NCBI GenBank assembly: GCA_964648215.1
Contig: CAZYMF010000001.1
Location: 33,326 to 97,325, forward strand
DNA: 64,000 nt
Reading direction: 5' to 3'
Source of the DNA: CAZYMF01 sp964648215
Lineage (GTDB): Bacteria > Desulfobacterota > Binatia > HRBIN30 > JACQVA1
This document shows, piece by piece, positions 1-7,969 of the stretch. The first letter of the stretch is position 1. Every line of letters starts with the position of its first letter. The translations under genes were made by a program, and so were the position numbers. Under the pieces are notes generated by a model, which saw nothing but the letters and a program-made list of their open reading frames with translations, did no database searches and was not told where the DNA came from.

Positions 1-2434
1 CGACAGCGAGATCATTCTGGTCGACGACGGCAGCACCGATCGCACCGGCGCGATCGGCGAAGAGTTCGCGTGTGCCTGCGCGTCGCCGTCCGTGCGCGTT
101 TTGCACGGCGACCGCAACGAGGGCAAAGGCGCGGCGATCACGCGCGGGCTGGGGGCCGCGCGCGGGCGTTTCGCCGTCATTCTCGATGCCGACCTCGAGT
201 ACGCGCCGGAGCAGATCGCGCCGCTGGTCGCGGCCTTGCAGCGGGGGGCCGATCTCGCCGTGGCGAATCGCCAGCTGCCGCAATCGCGTCTGCGGCTGCA
301 TCGCTCGGAGCTGCCCCACCACTTCTTGCGCTACGTCGTCGGACGCATTCTCAATCTCGGTGTGCGGGCGCTGCTGCTGCCGGGCATGCACGACACGCAG
401 GCCGGTCTCAAGGGGCTGCGCGTCGAGAGCACGCGCCCGCTGGCCGGACGCCTGCGCTGCCGCCGCTTCGGCGTCGACGTCGAGATGCTCCTGCTCGCGC
501 GCGAGCAGGGGCTCGCGGTGGTCGAGGTGCCGGTCGTGGTGGAGAGTCACGGCGAGCACAGCACCATTCGCCTGGCCAGCGACAGCGCCGTGCTGCTGCG
601 CGACCTCGGGGTCATCCTGTTCCGCTCCGTGCTGGGAACGCTGGGAGAGGCCACCGGCTGGCGCGGCGGTCTGCCGGTGCCGGTCTCCCGCGGCGTGGCG
701 CGGCGGACGATCGGGCTTCTCGCCGGCCTGCTGTTGCTGGTCGCCGGCGGGTTGATGACCCACTATCACCTGGCCGACCTGGGCGGGCGCGCCTTCGTCT
801 CGTGGCTGGTGGCGCTGGCGGCGATCCTTCTGCTCGCCTCGGGCCTCGACGGCGGCTGGTATCGCAGCCGCCGGCCGCGCTTCGCGTCGCGCGGCGAGCT
901 GCTCGTGTTCTGCGGGCTGCTGGCGGTGGTGGCCCTGCTGCGGCTCTATCATCTCGACACCGTGCCGCCGATGATGCACGGCGACTCCGCCGAGTGCGGC
1001 ATGCTCGGCCGCGACATCCTCGCCGGGCGAGTGGCCGACGTGTTCGATTTCTCCCCCTGGTACAATACGCCGTTCATCAGCTTCACCCCCTATGCGGCCA
1101 GCTTCGGCGCGTTCCGCCTCTCGGTTTTCAGCCTGCGTCTGCCCTCGGCGCTGATGGGAATCCTGGCCGCGGTGCCGCTCTATTTTCTCGGGCGGGCGTG
1201 GTTCGGAACCCGCGTGGCGCAGCTGACCACGTTCCTCTACGCGGTCTCGCATCCGCTGGTTCACTTCAGCCGCATCGGCCTGTGGAACATCGAGGTGATG
1301 TTCGTTCAGGTGTTCGTGTTCGCCTTCCTGATCGGCGCCCTGTCCCGCGGCAGCGCCGTGCTCGGCGCGGTCGCGGGCATTCTCACCGGTGTCGGCCTGT
1401 ATTCCTACACCGCGGCGCGCATCATTCCGGTGATTGCGGCGGTCACACTGGCGTTCGCGCTGCTCACGCGGCTGCGGCGCTGGCGCGAGGTGATGCGGGT
1501 GGCGCTGCCGTTCGCGCTCGGCGCCGCGATGGCGCTGCTCCCCCTGGTGCTCGACTACGTCAAGCACCCGGACGTCCTGGAGGCGGACCGGACCCGGGCC
1601 GTGTCGGTTCTCGGTGACGAGAACCGACAGGCGGTGGAGCAGAAGTACGATGTCCATTCCGCCTGGGGGCTGTTGCGCGAGCAGACCCGGCGCACGCTCG
1701 CCGGCTTCAGCAGCCTGGGCGACGCCAGCACGCAGTATGGCAGCGACCAGCCGATTCTGTCGCCGTTTTCCCTGCCGTTCTTCCTTCTCGGGATCGGTCT
1801 GGCTCTGTGGCACCTGCGCGAGCAACGTTACTTCGTCCCGCTGGCCTGGCTGCTGCTGATACTGGTCTTCGGCAGCATCCTGGTGCTCGACCCGCCGTCG
1901 TACACGCGGCTGGTCGCAGCGTTTCCGGTCGTCTGCCTGTTCGTGGCGATCGGTATCGACGCCGCGGTGCGTGTGCTCGAACGCCGAGACCTGCTGCGGG
2001 CGCATGATGCGGCGGCGCTCTGCGGCCTGGTGCTGCTCCAGTCGGCGGCTTTCAATCTGGTCGGCTACTACAACTTCCTCGGGCGCATGGACGTGATGCC
2101 GCGCGAGTGGGATGTCCTCAAGGTCATGACCAACAGCGGACCCAAGGTCGACTACTACCTGTTCACCGGGCCGTTCCTGTATGCGGACCACGCCGTCTTC
2201 CGGCTGTTCTCCGACGGGGCGCGCACGGTGTCGGGTTTCAGCGACACGGACATTCCCGACCGCCTGGTGCGCGACACGGTGTTCGTGCTGACGCCCGAGT
2301 TCCGCCGCCTCGGCGTGGTCATTCAGGAGCGGCTGCCCGGCGCCGAGATGCAGGTCTACCGCACGCAAGGCCAGTCGCAGGTGTTCGTCTACCGCTGCAC
2401 GACGAGCAACGGCTGCCGCCGGGGGACGGCATGA
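1..2434 (+). CDS. Fused family 2 glycosyltransferase / GT-C (PMT/ArnT-like) membrane glycosyltransferase, 5' partial
   Basis: The reading frame is already open at base 2, so the N-terminus lies outside the window. The first residues carry the GT2 nucleotide-binding motif VDDGSTDRT, then NEGKGAAITRG and DADLEY, as in dolichyl/polyprenyl-phosphate mannosyl- or glucosyltransferases. After about 230 residues it becomes a polytopic membrane protein with roughly twelve hydrophobic segments. Its first large loop has an acidic GDSAE motif, like the catalytic loop of GT-C enzymes (PMT, ArnT). The likely role is to load a sugar onto a polyprenyl phosphate (GT2 half) and move it onto a periplasmic acceptor (GT-C half). 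Acceptor and sugar cannot be read from the sequence. Its stop codon overlaps the next start (ATGA), which points to an envelope operon. The family is clear; the specific activity is inferred. Confidence 0.85.
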   Translation, partial: DSEIILVDDGSTDRTGAIGEEFACACASPSVRVLHGDRNEGKGAAITRGLGAARGRFAVILDADLEYAPEQIAPLVAALQRGADLAVANRQLPQSRLRLHRSELPHHFLRYVVGRILNLGVRALLLPGMHDTQAGLKGLRVESTRPLAGRLRCRRFGVDVEMLLLAREQGLAVVEVPVVVESHGEHSTIRLASDSAVLLRDLGVILFRSVLGTLGEATGWRGGLPVPVSRGVARRTIGLLAGLLLLVAGGLMTHYHLADLGGRAFVSWLVALAAILLLASGLDGGWYRSRRPRFASRGELLVFCGLLAVVALLRLYHLDTVPPMMHGDSAECGMLGRDILAGRVADVFDFSPWYNTPFISFTPYAASFGAFRLSVFSLRLPSALMGILAAVPLYFLGRAWFGTRVAQLTTFLYAVSHPLVHFSRIGLWNIEVMFVQVFVFAFLIGALSRGSAVLGAVAGILTGVGLYSYTAARIIPVIAAVTLAFALLTRLRRWREVMRVALPFALGAAMALLPLVLDYVKHPDVLEADRTRAVSVLGDENRQAVEQKYDVHSAWGLLREQTRRTLAGFSSLGDASTQYGSDQPILSPFSLPFFLLGIGLALWHLREQRYFVPLAWLLLILVFGSILVLDPPSYTRLVAAFPVVCLFVAIGIDAAVRVLERRDLLRAHDAAALCGLVLLQSAAFNLVGYYNFLGRMDVMPREWDVLKVMTNSGPKVDYYLFTGPFLYADHAVFRLFSDGARTVSGFSDTDIPDRLVRDTVFVLTPEFRRLGVVIQERLPGAEMQVYRTQGQSQVFVYRCTTSNGCRRGTA

Positions 2435-3276
2435 GAGGCGTCCGCGTCGTCCTGGCCGCGGTCGCCCTGTGTGCCCTGGTGCCGGTGGCCCTGAGCGCCG
2501 AGTCGCAGGAGGAGCTGATCAAGGGCGGCCGCTACGCGGAGGCCTACCAGCGGGCGCTGAAGGACAAGGACGCCAACGACGCGGCGGGCTCGATCACCTC
2601 GCTTGCCTACACGCTGTTGGAGCAAGCTCTGGCCAGTCCCGATTCCTTCCAGCGCTGGTACGCGCTGCGCGCCACGCGCACCCTCGGAGCGCCGAACCTG
2701 GTGGCGAGCCTGCGCAAGATGGCCCGCGAGGGCGACCGCTACGAGCAGTCGCTGGCTCTCGACGCGCTCATCCTCACCGCCCCCAAGCAGGCGCGCGAGG
2801 AGTTCATCCAGGCTCTCAGCTCGCCCTATCGTCCGGTCCGGCTGCGCGGCCTGCGCGGCTTGAGCGAGCAGGCCGACCCCGACCTGGCCGCGAACTTCAG
2901 CACGGTGCTGCTGAACGACAGCGACGCCGACCTGCGGGCGCTCGCCGCCCGTGCCCTCGGGCGCACCGGCTCACCCAAGGCGATGAAGGCCCTGCGGCGC
3001 GCGCTCAACGACTCCTCCGAGGTGGTGCAGGAGGAGGCCGTGCAGGGTCTGGCCAAGCTCGGCGATCCGACGCTGGGCGCGACGTTGCGCCAGCGTCTGG
3101 CCGGAGCGGGCGACGCCGAGGTGCGCATCCGTCTCATCCGTCTGCTCGGCTTCGTCCCCGATCCGGAAAATCTGCCGACGCTGGGTGCGCTGCTCGCCGA
3201 TGGGGACTCGGAGGTGCGCGAGTACGCGGCGGCCTCGATCGTGCGCATCAGCCTGCACCTGGAGAAGAAGCCGTGA
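2431..3276 (+). CDS. Exported HEAT-repeat protein
   Basis: A 281-residue protein. It starts at the ATG that overlaps the previous stop codon by four bases. Residues 1-23 form a signal peptide (hydrophobic VVLAAVALCALVPVALSA, cleavage expected near ALSA-ES). The mature part is alpha-helical, with five or six degenerate HEAT-like repeats of the type 'D.DLRALAARALGRTGSP.AMKALRRAL', so it is probably a periplasmic scaffold or adaptor. No catalytic motif is visible. It sits between a membrane glycosyltransferase and a methyltransferase with overlapping ends on both sides, so it is probably co-translated with them and may help in the same envelope process. The repeat call is firm; the function is unknown. 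Confidence 0.8.
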   Translation: MRGVRVVLAAVALCALVPVALSAESQEELIKGGRYAEAYQRALKDKDANDAAGSITSLAYTLLEQALASPDSFQRWYALRATRTLGAPNLVASLRKMAREGDRYEQSLALDALILTAPKQAREEFIQALSSPYRPVRLRGLRGLSEQADPDLAANFSTVLLNDSDADLRALAARALGRTGSPKAMKALRRALNDSSEVVQEEAVQGLAKLGDPTLGATLRQRLAGAGDAEVRIRLIRLLGFVPDPENLPTLGALLADGDSEVREYAAASIVRISLHLEKKP

Positions 3277-3875
3277 GCCAGCTGGCGGGAACGGTGCGGC
3301 ACTTCGATCGTCAGGCCGCCGGCTACGAGACCTTTCGGCGCCGCTGGCCGCTCAGCGTGCTGCAAGAGGAGGAGGAGACGGCGCTGCGCCATCTCGCCCG
3401 CATCGAGCCGGAGGAACGCGTCCTGGACGTCGGCTGCGGTGCCGGCTTCACCCTCCAGTGGCTGCGGGAAAGGCGGGCGCGCGCGGTCGGCGTCGATCTG
3501 TCGCCGCGGATGGCGCGGACGTGCTCGCAGGCCGGGCATGTGGTCTGCGTGCAGGACATGGAAGCGCTCGGCTTTCGTGCCGCGTTCGACTGGGTCCTGT
3601 GCGTCGGCTCGCTGGAGTTCGCGCGCCGGCCGCAGCGTGCGGTGGAGAGCTTCGCCCGGTGTCTGCGGCCGGGCGGGTCCATGGTCTTGCTGTTCCCGCG
3701 CCGCGGGTTGCTGGGCACCCTCTACCGCCTCTACCACCGTTCGCACGGAGTGCCCGTCCAGCTCTTCACCGCCGAGACGATCACCAGGCTCTTCGTCGCC
3801 GCCGGCCTGAGCGAGCCGACGGCGATGATCCACTGCCGGCTGTCCTCGCTCTGCCATGCGCGCCGAGCCGGCTGA
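3273..3875 (+). CDS. Class I SAM-dependent methyltransferase
   Basis: A 200-residue protein starting at GTG 3273, which overlaps the preceding stop (GTGA). Motif I is VLDVGCGAGF (residues 50-59), followed by GVDLSPRMA (acidic end of beta-2), FDWVLCVGSLEF (motif for beta-4) and LRPGGSMVLLFPR (motif post-I). This is the Methyltransf_11/UbiE-like fold that uses S-adenosylmethionine on a small molecule or lipid. The family cannot be narrowed from sequence alone. The position between an envelope glycosyltransferase operon and a polysaccharide deacetylase suggests a glycan or polyprenyl-linked substrate; this is inference. No signal peptide is present, so it is cytoplasmic. Confidence 0.85.
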   Translation: MSQLAGTVRHFDRQAAGYETFRRRWPLSVLQEEEETALRHLARIEPEERVLDVGCGAGFTLQWLRERRARAVGVDLSPRMARTCSQAGHVVCVQDMEALGFRAAFDWVLCVGSLEFARRPQRAVESFARCLRPGGSMVLLFPRRGLLGTLYRLYHRSHGVPVQLFTAETITRLFVAAGLSEPTAMIHCRLSSLCHARRAG

Positions 3876-3880
3876 AGGCG

Positions 3881-4678
3881 ATGGCGAGCCCAGGCGTTCT
3901 GCTGCTCACCTTCGATCTGGAGGAGTTCGATTGGCCGGCCGAACGGGGCCACCCGCTGCCCATCGCCGAGCAGATCCAGGTCACCTGCGACGGTCTGGCG
4001 CGAATCCTGCCGCTGCTGCGCGCGCGCGGGGCGGCGGCGACGTTCTTCACCACCGCCTGCTTCGCCCGGGCGCGGCCCGAAGTCGTGCGCCAGCTGGCGC
4101 AGGCGGGTCACGAGATCGCTTCCCATGGCGACACGCACGCGGACGACTACGCCACCATGGCCGAGGACGAGACGGTGGCGCGTCTGACCGCGGCGCGTCA
4201 CACCCTGGAGTCCATCACCGGCGAGGCCGTGCTCGGCTTTCGCGCGCCGCGGCTGCGCTCCCCGAGCGCGCGCGCGGTGTGCCGGGCGGGCTATCGCTAC
4301 GGCGCCAGCGTGCACCCGACGTGGGTGCCCGGCCGCTATCAGGCGCTACGCGCGCCGCGCCGGCCGTGGCGCGAGGAGGGCCTGCTGCGCATTCCGATCT
4401 CGGTGGTGCCCTGGTGTCGTTGGCCGCTGTCGTTCGTCTGGTTTCGGCTGGTGGGCGCGGGTCTGGGTGGTCTCGGGGCCCGCGCCGCCGCGCGGGGCAC
4501 CGGTTACGCGCACCTCTACTTCCATCCGTGGGAGGCGGTGGCGATCGCGCCGTACGGGATTCCGCGGCCGCTGGCGTTGCGGACCGGGCCGGCCTTCGTG
4601 CGCGGGGTCGAGCGACTGCTGGCGCAGACCGGGCTGCAACCGCTCACCGTCGCCGCGTACGCTCGCCGGTTCGATTGA
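3881..4678 (+). CDS. Polysaccharide deacetylase (carbohydrate esterase 4 / NodB-like)
   Basis: A 265-residue protein starting at ATG 3881, five bases after the methyltransferase. The NodB homology motifs are visible: motif 1 LTFDLEEFDW (residues 9-18, catalytic base Asp and metal Asp/Glu), motif 2 SHGDTH (81-86, the two metal-binding His), motif 3 FRAPRLRSPS (120-129) and a late YLYFHPWE-like motif (HLYFHPWE) with the catalytic His. It would remove N-acetyl groups from an N-acetylated sugar polymer or lipid-linked sugar. There is no N-terminal signal peptide, so it may act in the cytoplasm on a lipid-linked precursor, which fits the upstream glycosyltransferase. It is the last gene of the plus-strand operon that starts before the window. 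Confidence 0.85.
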   Translation: MASPGVLLLTFDLEEFDWPAERGHPLPIAEQIQVTCDGLARILPLLRARGAAATFFTTACFARARPEVVRQLAQAGHEIASHGDTHADDYATMAEDETVARLTAARHTLESITGEAVLGFRAPRLRSPSARAVCRAGYRYGASVHPTWVPGRYQALRAPRRPWREEGLLRIPISVVPWCRWPLSFVWFRLVGAGLGGLGARAAARGTGYAHLYFHPWEAVAIAPYGIPRPLALRTGPAFVRGVERLLAQTGLQPLTVAAYARRFD

Positions 4679-4715
4679 CGGCGGGTACCCGGTGGGCATA
4701 GAGAGGCGGCCTTGC

Positions 4716-5183
4716 ATGACGATTCAGCGGCTGACGCACGTGGGGGTCTGCGTCCGGGATCTCGAGCGCTCGGTGCGGTTCTACCGCGATGGTCTCGGGT
4801 TCGCGCCGCTCGCGGAGCTGCAGGTGGCCGGCGAGCCGAGTGCGACCTTGCTGCGCCTGGCCGACGTCGATCTGCACGCGGTCTATCTCGAACGCGACGG
4901 CACCCGAATCGAGCTGCTGCACTACCGCCGGCCGGGGACGGTCGGAGCTGCGGAGGCGCGGCCGATGAACCAGCTCGGGCTCACCCATCTGTCGTTCCGC
5001 GTGGCGGATCTTTCCGCCGTGCTCGCGCGTCTGCGGGCCGCGGGGGCGCAGCCGCTCGAGCAGACGCGGATCGACATCCCCGATTTCGCGGCGGCGGCGG
5101 TGTTCGTCACCGACCCGGACGGGACGCTGATCGAGCTGGTCCAGGCCCCGGGGGATCCGGCGGCGCCGCCGGGCGCGGGCTGA
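4716..5183 (+). CDS. VOC (glyoxalase/bleomycin-resistance fold) family protein
   Basis: A 155-residue protein starting at ATG 4716. It has the paired beta-alpha-beta-beta-beta modules of the vicinal oxygen chelate superfamily: 'LTHVGVCVRDLERSVRFYRDGLGF' at the N-terminus (only its key residues H8 and the SVRFYRD helix are diagnostic) and the second module starting LTHLSFRVADLSAVLARLRA, ending in DPDGTLIELVQ with the metal-ligand Glu. Such proteins include lactoylglutathione lyases, methylmalonyl-CoA epimerases and dioxygenases. The metal-site pattern (His, Glu, His, Glu) appears intact. The substrate is not deducible. It follows the deacetylase by 37 bases but has no clear functional link to it. 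Confidence 0.8.
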   Translation: MTIQRLTHVGVCVRDLERSVRFYRDGLGFAPLAELQVAGEPSATLLRLADVDLHAVYLERDGTRIELLHYRRPGTVGAAEARPMNQLGLTHLSFRVADLSAVLARLRAAGAQPLEQTRIDIPDFAAAAVFVTDPDGTLIELVQAPGDPAAPPGAG

Positions 5184-5200
5184 AGGGCCGCACCGGCGCG

Positions 5201-5743
5201 CTACTCCGACGGATGAAGGGTGATTTCGATATTGAGGTTGGCCGCGATCTGCTCCAGCTTGCGGCGCAGAGCGCTCTCGTCGGTGGCTTCGGGAACGTCC
5301 ATGCGAATCTGCATGGTATAGATCGGGGTCCCGGCGCCGGGCTCGGGGCGCGAGTGGGTGCGCATCTCGTTGATGTTGATCCGCTCCTCGGCGAGGCAGC
5401 GGGCGACCTTGGCGACGATCCCCGCCTTGTCCACGCCCATCGCCTGCAACTGATAGCGGCGAGCGTGATGGCGGGCGCCGAAGGGAATCGGCGCGCCCTC
5501 GAGCGGGCGAAAGAACACCGTCAGGCGCTTCTCCCACTCCAGGCGCTTGCAGGCCGCCGACAGACGTTGCTCGACACCCTCGCCCTCACCGGTCAGCAGC
5601 AGCAGGACGGCGAACTCGCTGCCCAGAATGGTCATGCTGGAGTCTTCCAGGTTGCAGTCGCATTCGTAGATCAGCTCGGCCAGATCGGCGACGATCCCGG
5701 GGCGATCGGCGCCGATGGCGGACAAGGCGAACCAGCTTTTCAT
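5201..5743 (-). CDS. Tandem ACT-domain protein, GcvR-like (glycine cleavage regulator family)
   Basis: A 180-residue protein with two ACT domains: residues about 3-80 (SAIGADRPGIVADLAELIYE) and about 92-172 (MGVDKAGIVAKVARCLAEE, then ININEMRTHS). The 'DRPGIV.dla..i.e..cNledSsm..lg..Fa' signature is that of the GcvR/ACT-ACT family, which senses amino acids such as glycine or serine. In enterobacteria GcvR represses the glycine cleavage operon through GcvA. No gcv genes are in the window, so the target here is unknown. A GGAGG ribosome site precedes ATG 5743. It is divergent from infC. Confidence 0.8.
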   Translation of the reverse strand: MKSWFALSAIGADRPGIVADLAELIYECDCNLEDSSMTILGSEFAVLLLLTGEGEGVEQRLSAACKRLEWEKRLTVFFRPLEGAPIPFGARHHARRYQLQAMGVDKAGIVAKVARCLAEERININEMRTHSRPEPGAGTPIYTMQIRMDVPEATDESALRRKLEQIAANLNIEITLHPSE

Positions 5744-5766
5744 GCGCGGCCCTCCGACGGAGCGTG

Positions 5767-5795
5767 ATCCTAAGAGCTTCGCCCAGAAGGGTCAA
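5767..5795 (-). promoter_or_regulatory. Candidate sigma70-type promoter of the ACT-domain gene
   Basis: On the minus strand TTGACC (5795-5790) is separated by 17 bases from TAGGAT (5772-5767). This gives 5 of 6 and 4 of 6 matches to TTGACA/TATAAT. The predicted start of transcription is near 5760, leaving a short leader before ATG 5743. The call is from pattern only. Confidence 0.45.
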
Positions 5796-5817
5796 TGGCA
5801 GAGGCGGTCGCGATGCA

Positions 5818-5846
5818 TTGTCAGTCGGCGCCCGGCGTTGTAAAGT
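5818..5846 (+). promoter_or_regulatory. Candidate sigma70-type promoter of infC
   Basis: TTGTCA (5818-5823), a 17-base spacer and TAAAGT (5841-5846) match TTGACA/TATAAT at 5 of 6 and 4 of 6 positions. Transcription would begin near 5853, just before the leader hairpin and the infC ribosome site. The call is from pattern only. Confidence 0.45.
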
Positions 5847-5853
5847 GTGGCTC

Positions 5854-5880
5854 GCTCCATATTGGGAGCAAAAGGAGGTC
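5854..5880 (+). promoter_or_regulatory. infC leader hairpin and strong Shine-Dalgarno
   Basis: GCTCC (5854-5858) pairs with GGAGC (5865-5869) around a six-base loop. It is followed directly by AAAGGAGGTC (5871-5880), a near-perfect anti-16S match, four bases before the TTG start at 5883. A strong ribosome site with a weak start codon is the pattern expected for IF3 autoregulation, and the ribosome site fixes TTG 5883 as the start. Confidence 0.55.
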
Positions 5881-5882
5881 AA

Positions 5883-6524
5883 TTGGCGTTTCGCGGAAGA
5901 GGCATGCGGTTTATCCCCCAGCCCCCACCTGACACCCATCGTATCAATCGCAACATCCGGGCACCCCAGGTCCGGCTCATCGGGCCGGAAGGCGAGCAGA
6001 TCGGCATCGTCACCATCGAGGAAGCCTTGCGCCGCGCGCAGGAGGCGGAGCTCGACCTCGTCGAGATTGCCGCCACGGCGCAACCCCCCGTCTGCCGCAT
6101 TCTCAACTACGGCAAGTTCAAGTACCAGCAGCACAAGAAGGAGACGGAGGCTCGCCGCAAGCAGTCCACCACCACGGTGAAGGAGCTCCGCCTCGGGTAC
6201 CGCACCAGCATCGGCGACGTCGAGCGGCAGATCGAGCGTGCCCGCCAGTTTCTCGGTGAGGGCGATCGGGTGAAGTTCACGTTGCGCTTTCGCGGCCGCG
6301 AGATGGCCTACCAGGACCTGGGCCGACAGAAGCTGATGCGCGTCTGCGAGGCCCTGCAGGACATTGCTTCCATCGAGGTCGCGCCGAAGATGGAGGGTCG
6401 GATGATGGGCGTGATCCTGTCGCCCGGCGTCAAGAAGAAGCCCGGCGCCAAAGCCCCCGCGAAGGAGACGTCCAAGGACGCCGGCGGCGAGGCCCGCCCG
6501 GCTTCGACAAACCCGTCTTCGTGA
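5883..6524 (+). CDS. infC: Translation initiation factor IF-3
   Basis: A 213-residue protein. The start is TTG 5883, chosen because AAAGGAGG lies just upstream; the next in-frame ATG (5904) is too far from that site. The N-domain carries INRNIRAPQVRLIGPEGEQ and the helix linker NYGKFKYQQHKKE, and the C-domain has KELRLGYR, GDRVKFTLRFRGREM and a late EGRMMGVILSP. IF3 binds the 30S subunit, prevents 50S joining and rejects non-canonical start codons, so rare starts are commonly used for self-control of infC. The C-terminus extends about 30 residues beyond the family core as a Lys/Ala/Pro tail. Unlike most bacteria, thrS, rpmI and rplT are not adjacent. Confidence 0.95.
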   Translation: MAFRGRGMRFIPQPPPDTHRINRNIRAPQVRLIGPEGEQIGIVTIEEALRRAQEAELDLVEIAATAQPPVCRILNYGKFKYQQHKKETEARRKQSTTTVKELRLGYRTSIGDVERQIERARQFLGEGDRVKFTLRFRGREMAYQDLGRQKLMRVCEALQDIASIEVAPKMEGRMMGVILSPGVKKKPGAKAPAKETSKDAGGEARPASTNPSS

Positions 6525-6550
6525 TCGTCGCGGTCCCGGCGGCGATCATG
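6525..6550. terminator. Possible shared hairpin between convergent infC and DUF3108-like gene
   Basis: TGATCGTCGC and GGCGATCA form an imperfect inverted repeat around the two convergent stop codons, without a T tract. It could act as a bidirectional terminator, but the case is weak. Confidence 0.25.
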
Positions 6551-7331
6551 GGGCGGCCGCGCCGCGGTTGACGAGCTCGACGACGACGTCGCGGTCGCGG
6601 GCGGGTCCCAGGGGCCCCTTCACGCGCACCGTGAGGTGCGGCGGATCGGTAGTGATCCAGGCGTCGAACTCGGGGATGAAGTAGCGCGCGAACGGGCGCA
6701 GAAACGCGGGAAAGCCCAGGCTCTCGGGGTCGGGCCGCATGCGCAGCCGGCGGCAGGCGAAGCGGCCCGCCGGCACGGTGATCTCGTCGGTGCCGCCGTC
6801 CCGGACGAGCATCTTCCACACCATGGTTTCACCCATCAGGTGGAACGATCCCTCGCCGTCGCCGTCCAGCGGGAGATAGCCGAGGAGGTAGAGCAGCGCC
6901 GCCCCCGGCGGGTAGGTGTCGGGCGCGATGGCGCCGGTCGAGAACGGGATCGCCTCGTGGCGGAACTGCTTCATGCTCGAGGCCACGGTCTGGCCCTGCG
7001 CGTCGACGACGCGGCGCTCTTCTTCGAGACAGCGAACCGTTCCGTCCGCGCGCAGGAGGGTGCGCTCCTCGACCGTCGTCGACAACGGTTGAAACGTGCG
7101 CGAGCGCACCACCACCTCGGACGCGCTCGCCGCCGGCCCCCTTTCGACCCAGGTTCGCGTGGTGGACAGCACGGCGCCGGAGCTCGTCGCCACGGTGCGG
7201 GTCTCGATGGGGGGCAGCTGCGAAAAATCGGGGCTGCGGATCTGGCCCGCGCGCGCCAACGGCAGCACGCCGGCGAAGCCGAGCAGCGCGGCGACACCGC
7301 AGACGGCCAGCGGCGAGGAGGGCCGCTTCAC
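6546..7331 (-). CDS. Exported DUF3108-like protein
   Basis: A 261-residue protein starting at GTG 7331, which overlaps the purN stop (GTGA); this coupling decides the start over upstream candidates. It has an N-terminal signal sequence (SPLAVCGVAALLGFAGVLPLARA). The rest is beta-rich, with a late segment resembling DUF3108 outer-surface proteins: AGRFACRRLRMRP followed by ARYFIPEFDAWITTDPPHLTVRVKGPLG. That family is predicted to be a periplasmic lipocalin-like barrel and has no established function. Co-transcription with purN is probably incidental. The family call is moderate because I judged it from pattern rather than alignment. Confidence 0.6.
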   Translation of the reverse strand: MKRPSSPLAVCGVAALLGFAGVLPLARAGQIRSPDFSQLPPIETRTVATSSGAVLSTTRTWVERGPAASASEVVVRSRTFQPLSTTVEERTLLRADGTVRCLEEERRVVDAQGQTVASSMKQFRHEAIPFSTGAIAPDTYPPGAALLYLLGYLPLDGDGEGSFHLMGETMVWKMLVRDGGTDEITVPAGRFACRRLRMRPDPESLGFPAFLRPFARYFIPEFDAWITTDPPHLTVRVKGPLGPARDRDVVVELVNRGAAAP

Positions 7332-7969
7332 GGAGCGATCCGCACCCGCCGCCCTTCGAGCTGCAAGCGGCCGGCGGCCCACAGGCGAATGGCTTCGGGA
7401 TAGAGCTCGTTCTCTTTCTCGTGGATGCGGGCGGCGAGCGTCTCCGGGGTGTCGTCATCGAGCACGGCGACCGCGGCCTGGAGAATGATGGGCCCGTGAT
7501 CGTACTGGTCGTCGGCGAAGTGCACCGTGCAGCCGCTGATCTTGGCGCCGGACTCGAGCACCGCGCGATGAACCTTGTCGCCGTAGAGTCCCCGACCGCA
7601 GAACGCCGGGATCAAGGACGGATGGATGTTGAGAACGCAGCCGTCGTAGCGGCCGCGAAGCTGAAACGGCGAGAGAAACCCCGCCATCACGATCAGCTCG
7701 AAGGCGTGCCCCGACAGCGCCGCGTGCAGGGCGTCGTTGAACGCGTTCACGTCGGGGTAGTCCTTGCGCGGCACGGCGATGGCCGGAATGCCGGCGCGGC
7801 GCGCGCGCTGCAGGCCGAAAGCCTCCCGTCGCGAGCTGATCACCAGCACGACGCGCGCGTCGAGCTCGCCGCGCGCGATTTCGTCCAGGAGGTTCTGTAA
7901 CGTCGTGCCGCTCCCCGAGAGCAGCACGGCCAGACGCACGGGCTGCCCGGAGCTCTGCGCGCTCGCCAT
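7328..7969 (-). CDS. purN: Phosphoribosylglycinamide formyltransferase (GART), folate-dependent
   Basis: A 213-residue protein starting at ATG 7969. It transfers formyl from 10-formyl-THF to glycinamide ribonucleotide, the third step of purine synthesis. The phosphate-binding loop LLSGSGTTLQNLL is near the N-terminus. The catalytic triad is present in VLNIHPSLIPAF (Asn and His) and in HFADDQYDHGPII (Asp). Length matches the family (about 200-215). No other pur genes are near. It is divergent from tesB and overlaps the downstream DUF3108-like gene by four bases. Confidence 0.92.
   Translation of the reverse strand: MASAQSSGQPVRLAVLLSGSGTTLQNLLDEIARGELDARVVLVISSRREAFGLQRARRAGIPAIAVPRKDYPDVNAFNDALHAALSGHAFELIVMAGFLSPFQLRGRYDGCVLNIHPSLIPAFCGRGLYGDKVHRAVLESGAKISGCTVHFADDQYDHGPIILQAAVAVLDDDTPETLAARIHEKENELYPEAIRLWAAGRLQLEGRRVRIAP

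Noticed and set aside
5847..5882. Longer infC start at GTG 5847
   Set aside because: It would place the strong ribosome site inside the gene and add residues foreign to the IF3 family.
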